Of a stretch of DNA of 64,000 nt, positions 60,768 to 64,000 are shown in pieces. The stretch is from positions 1-64,000 of the forward strand of contig JAGFNK010000096.1 of the NCBI GenBank assembly GCA_025769875.1. Direction: 5' to 3'. Numbering within the stretch: position 1 is the stretch's first letter; every line of letters starts with the position of its first letter. Source of the DNA: Russula earlei (lineage: Eukaryota > Basidiomycota > Agaricomycetes > Russulales > Russulaceae). Both the position numbers and the translations under genes were made by a program. A model generated the notes under the pieces. It saw nothing but the letters and a program-made list of their open reading frames with translations. It searched no databases and had not been told where the DNA came from.

Positions 60768-62720
60768 TCAGCCACAGCTACATGTCAGGATTTTCCAAAA
60801 GGTGCTTGTCTCCTGTGGCGGCTCGCCACCCTGTGCGGCTCTGTCGTGCGACATACCAACGTCGCCCGCGCGTGCGCGCACTTGGCTGACGGCCGGTGGT
60901 GCCGCGGGGGACATCATGGGGGAGGCTCGACCGTACTGTTGCTGGTTGAATACATCCTCGGGCACTTCCCCGCGGGGGTATTCGAAGCCACCAGAAGCAT
61001 AAGGATGCTGCGGGCTCTGGTTGCGATGGACGGCTGATACCGGGACGTTGACGTGAGCTGCGGTTGAAAGAGGGGTGGTCTGCCCCGGAGTATTGCTGCT
61101 GACCGGGGCAAGCAATTGCGGAGCCTTGGGATGAAGTGTTGAGTATGCGACGTGAACTGTCAAGGGAGGGGGATCACCTTGGATGCTCTGCGACGTTCGG
61201 AATCGAGGCGTTGAGGATCTCTTCGACGATCGGGCTGAGGTGAGAGAGGGGTTGCCGAGTTTGGGACTTGTGAGAGCATCTGACTCTTTGTTTGCTAAAG
61301 GGAGAGGTGAGGACCGATCCGTCCGGGACGGGACGGACGGGGGCAGAGGGGGACACTTACTGCGACGGCTTCCCAACCACGACCGCCGTTCAAGACGTTC
61401 CAATCGTAAACGCCATCGTCCAGGTCGTTGTTGTTCTTCATCATCTTTGCAAACAATTCACGGAGGAAATCATAGTCGGGCGTTTCCTCAAAGCCGAGTT
61501 TCCGGACATAATTGAGATAAATGCCGAATTCCTCTGGAGAGGAGGTCACGCGAGGCGCCAAATGGGGGGGGGGGAGGGGATGACACTTACCAGGGAAGCC
61601 TTCGCAGAGTTCCTTTATAGCCGTCGACTGCTTCTTCTCACCGATCTTCTCGTACTTCTGCTTGTTCGTGGCCGCTTTGAGCCCCTGCCAGGGCAAGCTT
61701 CCGCGAAGGAAGTACATGAAAACATGTCCGAGCGACTCGAGATCATCCCGTCTGGATTGTTCTGTCGACGGAAAAGGTCAACGAGATCCAGATCCAGAAT
61801 GACGAGTCGGACCTCTTCCAAGGTGAGTGTTGATGCTCATGTAGCGCGCCGTTCCGCTCAGACTCTTGCGTTCTCGATACGGTATGTGTTGCTTCGTCTT
61901 TGGATCGCGATATTGCTTGGCCATACCAAAGTCCACGACGTGTATCACTGCTCGACTCTGAACGGATCGTTTCACACAACAAAAGAAGAGCGACGCGCAC
62001 CATTCGCAGCCTTGGTCCCCGGTCGACCAACAAGGAAGTTATCCGGTTTGATGTCACGATAGATCAAATTCTTTTCGTGAATCGTTTGTACGCGCGTGAT
62101 CTGCCATGGATCACTCATCAGACCTGTCGCATTCCAGAGGTCAAGGGTGACGTGCCATTTGCCGTGCGGACATGCACACCGTCTTGATCGTGAACTTGCG
62201 TCCACACATATCGAACAGGTCCTCGAGGCTCGGCCCTAGCAGATCGATGACCAAGATGTTGTGCAAACCCTCTTGACCGAAATGATAGATCTGCGGAATG
62301 CCAACTGGCAGGTTTCAGGACAAAGCGCACCCCACAAATGTCCGCAGAAAAAAAAAAAAAGGCAACGCACGACACCCGTTTAATATGCGATACGACCGGC
62401 ACTCGTCGCGAAGTTGAGGAGCTTCTGCCTTTCGGGGTTCCTACAATCGGTCGTGTTGTTAAACGGGGCTGCGCAGCGACAATGACGCGTCACGCACAAA
62501 TTTGATGGCCTACGCTCTGAGAGTTGAGGAGGTTGACGCCTGACGTCAAAGACGAGCAAGGTCAGGTAGGGCCATGGGGCTCGATGTAAACAAGGGGGAG
62601 AGGGGACGTACCCTCGAAGATGACACCGAACGAGCCCTCGCCTATTTTCTTGCCGACTCTGTAATGAACGCCGACGACGTTCTGAGTCGAACTCGTGCTG
62701 CCATGGGTGTGTGCCGACAT
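60768..62720 (-). CDS. Casein kinase I (Yck-like), one-base frameshift at VAIK
   Basis: This Ser/Thr kinase starts [20 protein letters not shown], then [15 protein letters not shown] (glycine loop). After intron 1 it reads [10 protein letters not shown]; one extra base in the GGCC at 62507-62510 then throws the AIKF motif with the catalytic lysine out of frame, and the reading terminates soon after. The rest is intact in conserved frames: [51 protein letters not shown] (catalytic loop), [50 protein letters not shown]. The C-terminal tail is Ser/Pro/Gln-rich and ends [12 protein letters not shown]; terminal cysteines anchor yeast Yck1/2 in the plasma membrane by palmitoylation. The family call is firm. 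Whether the frameshift is real or a sequence error cannot be settled here. Confidence 0.88.
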
Positions 62721-62856
62721 CTTGAGGGAGGTGGAGGAGAAAGAGAGGAAGGGAGAGAATAGGGAAGCAAGACGAGGCAGTCAACTCTTCTTAGTTAGCT
62801 CGGCGTTATCCGCCGCGACAACCCACGCTTATTTATATTCTCCCCCCCCCTCACGT

Positions 62857-64000
62857 CTATCTCCAATGATGCAACGACAACGACAACGACAACCCAACCA
62901 CGGTCATTACAATCAATATCAACCTTGTTTGTCGTATACTCCGCATGCGCTGCCATCTCTCCCCACCGACGATCACATAGTCTGAATACCGTGGTTTCCG
63001 CGCGAGCCACCAGAACAGACTCACGGGCCCCGGAAAATGCACGAAAACTTTGCCGCTGGTGGCCTCACGACGATAGTATGAATCGCAGAAGTTCCACACC
63101 GTACGAACCAGCCGCTTCTGGATCCACGAATTGTACTTTGCGCTCACGTCCTCGCGCACAGCGAACGACTGCACCTCACCCTCCAGGATAGGTCTGATCA
63201 ATTGCATCGCGTGTTGGATCTGATACGGGCCGCATTTCTCAGTCTTGGCCCCAGTCACATAAAACGCACACACCTGCACTTCCTCATTGAAGATGACGGA
63301 CGCATGTCCACCTGCGGAGTTCGGCCCTGCGCCCCATCACACCAAATCAGTCTCGTGGGTACCGCGAGACCGGTAACGCCACACACCGAGTAGCATAAAA
63401 AAGTTAGGAAAGCTCGGCACCGCGAGCCCGTAGTAGGCCTCGGGACCACCCTTCGACTCCCAATAGTCGCTTAGTCGGACGCCCCCAATGCCAAAGATCT
63501 CCAAACGTGGGGGCAGCTGTCATGTCACAACTGAAGCTGTCAGCGGGGCACATCTCAGTCATCACACGCGTCGACGCACGAGTGAGAATCCCGTGCCAAA
63601 GATGAGCACATCAAGCGGGACAACCTGGCCGGTTTTGAGTTGCACCCCCTGCGGCACGATACGTTCGATGGCATCGTAGCTCAAGGTTACATTCGCCCGG
63701 TGCAGGCATTCCAGGTAGCCAGGATCAACGATGACACGCTTACAACCCGGCGCTACGTGGGGGACGTTAAACGGGGGTGAGGATGTTCTCCAGGCAGCGA
63801 AGACCGTACGGTACTGAGGGATGAGCTGACTGTGGTACCTCTTTGGTGCCTTCATCTTGATATATTCCGTCATTTTCTTTCGGGAGCACCCTAAGCTCAT
63901 CTCCGATTCCCTAAGATCGCACTTGCTGCGGACTTACCTTGCGCGATAGACGCTGGAACAGCGAATCGGACCGGCTGAAAACAAGGTAGTTGAAGTCGGT
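62857..64000 (-). CDS. Flavin monooxygenase, Baeyer-Villiger type (5' end outside window)
   Basis: This is the C-terminal part of an FAD/NADPH monooxygenase. It reads KMKAPKRYHSQLIPQYPPGC, then KRVIVDPGYLECLHRANVTL, the conserved VVPLDVLIFGTGF (second dinucleotide-binding edge), GVRLSDYWESKGGPEAYYGL, FPNFFMLLGV and GHASVIFNEEVQVCAFY. After a WNFCDSYYRREATSGKVFVH stretch it ends in a short hydrophobic tail, LILIVMTVVGLSLSLSLHHW, at 62857, possibly membrane-associating. The FAD-binding GxGxxG and the BVMO fingerprint would lie beyond 64000, so the reaction (ketone to ester or N-oxidation) is inferred. The downstream casein kinase ATG is 137 bases away on the same strand. Confidence 0.85.

Noticed and set aside
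1..64000. CRISPR arrays, bacterial operons, ribosome binding sites, riboswitches
   Set aside because: The DNA is intron-rich eukaryotic sequence; no regular spaced repeats of the CRISPR kind were seen, and the only tandem repeats are the WD40 units.

Overview
The window is nuclear DNA from a filamentous basidiomycete, probably an Agaricomycete. The genes are split by many GT-AG introns of about 50-60 bases. Neighbouring genes are packed head-to-head or tail-to-tail with 100-300 bases between them. The protein families (multi-copy P450s, a NACHT-WD40 NLR, a cupredoxin-like secreted protein, JmjC/Cys-rich proteins) are typical of mushroom-forming fungi. I could not identify the species. Exon joins were worked out by hand, so outer coordinates are more reliable than internal splice sites.

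Layout: 1-720 is the 3' part of a GPI-type cupredoxin-like gene. From 1.8 to 8.3 kb is a housekeeping block: a Nepro-like nucleolar protein (-), AP-1/2 beta-adaptin (+), an OTUD6-type deubiquitinase (-) and an APC15-like APC/C subunit (+). From 8.9 to 16.4 kb is a P450 island with two closely similar P450 genes (-), a decayed third copy between them, a broken GCN4/CPC1-type transcription-factor fragment and a fold-back hairpin. From 18 to 35.6 kb is a dense housekeeping block: an armadillo SmgGDS-like protein, CCT4, UFD1, N-myristoyltransferase, OGG1, NPR2 (GATOR1/SEACIT), RCL1 and UBA3. A LINE-like insertion with a poly-A tail and a perfect 16-bp target-site duplication lies between NPR2 and RCL1.

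From 37 to 41.6 kb is a fungal NLR (N-terminal helical domain, NACHT, 12 WD40 repeats). Then follow splicing factor SLT11/RBM22, an LTR-like remnant, a YeeE/YedE (TsuA-like) membrane transporter, two weak hypotheticals, a LEA-2-type membrane protein, a Zip3/RNF212-like RING protein directly downstream of a NAT9-like acetyltransferase, a two-exon fungal membrane protein, a large JmjC/Cys-rich/coiled-coil/RGG protein, a casein kinase I with a one-base frameshift at the VAIK lysine motif, and the 3' part of a Baeyer-Villiger-type flavin monooxygenase running off the right edge.

Most genes are conserved single-copy cell machinery (trafficking, folding, ubiquitin/NEDD8, lipidation, DNA repair, TOR signalling, splicing) and do not form a pathway. 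The accessory content is the P450 island, the NLR and the mobile-element traces. No clearly new multi-gene system is visible. The best candidates for a second look are the NLR with its homogenised repeats, the JmjC multi-domain protein, the transposition footprint, the two hairpins and the frameshifted genes.
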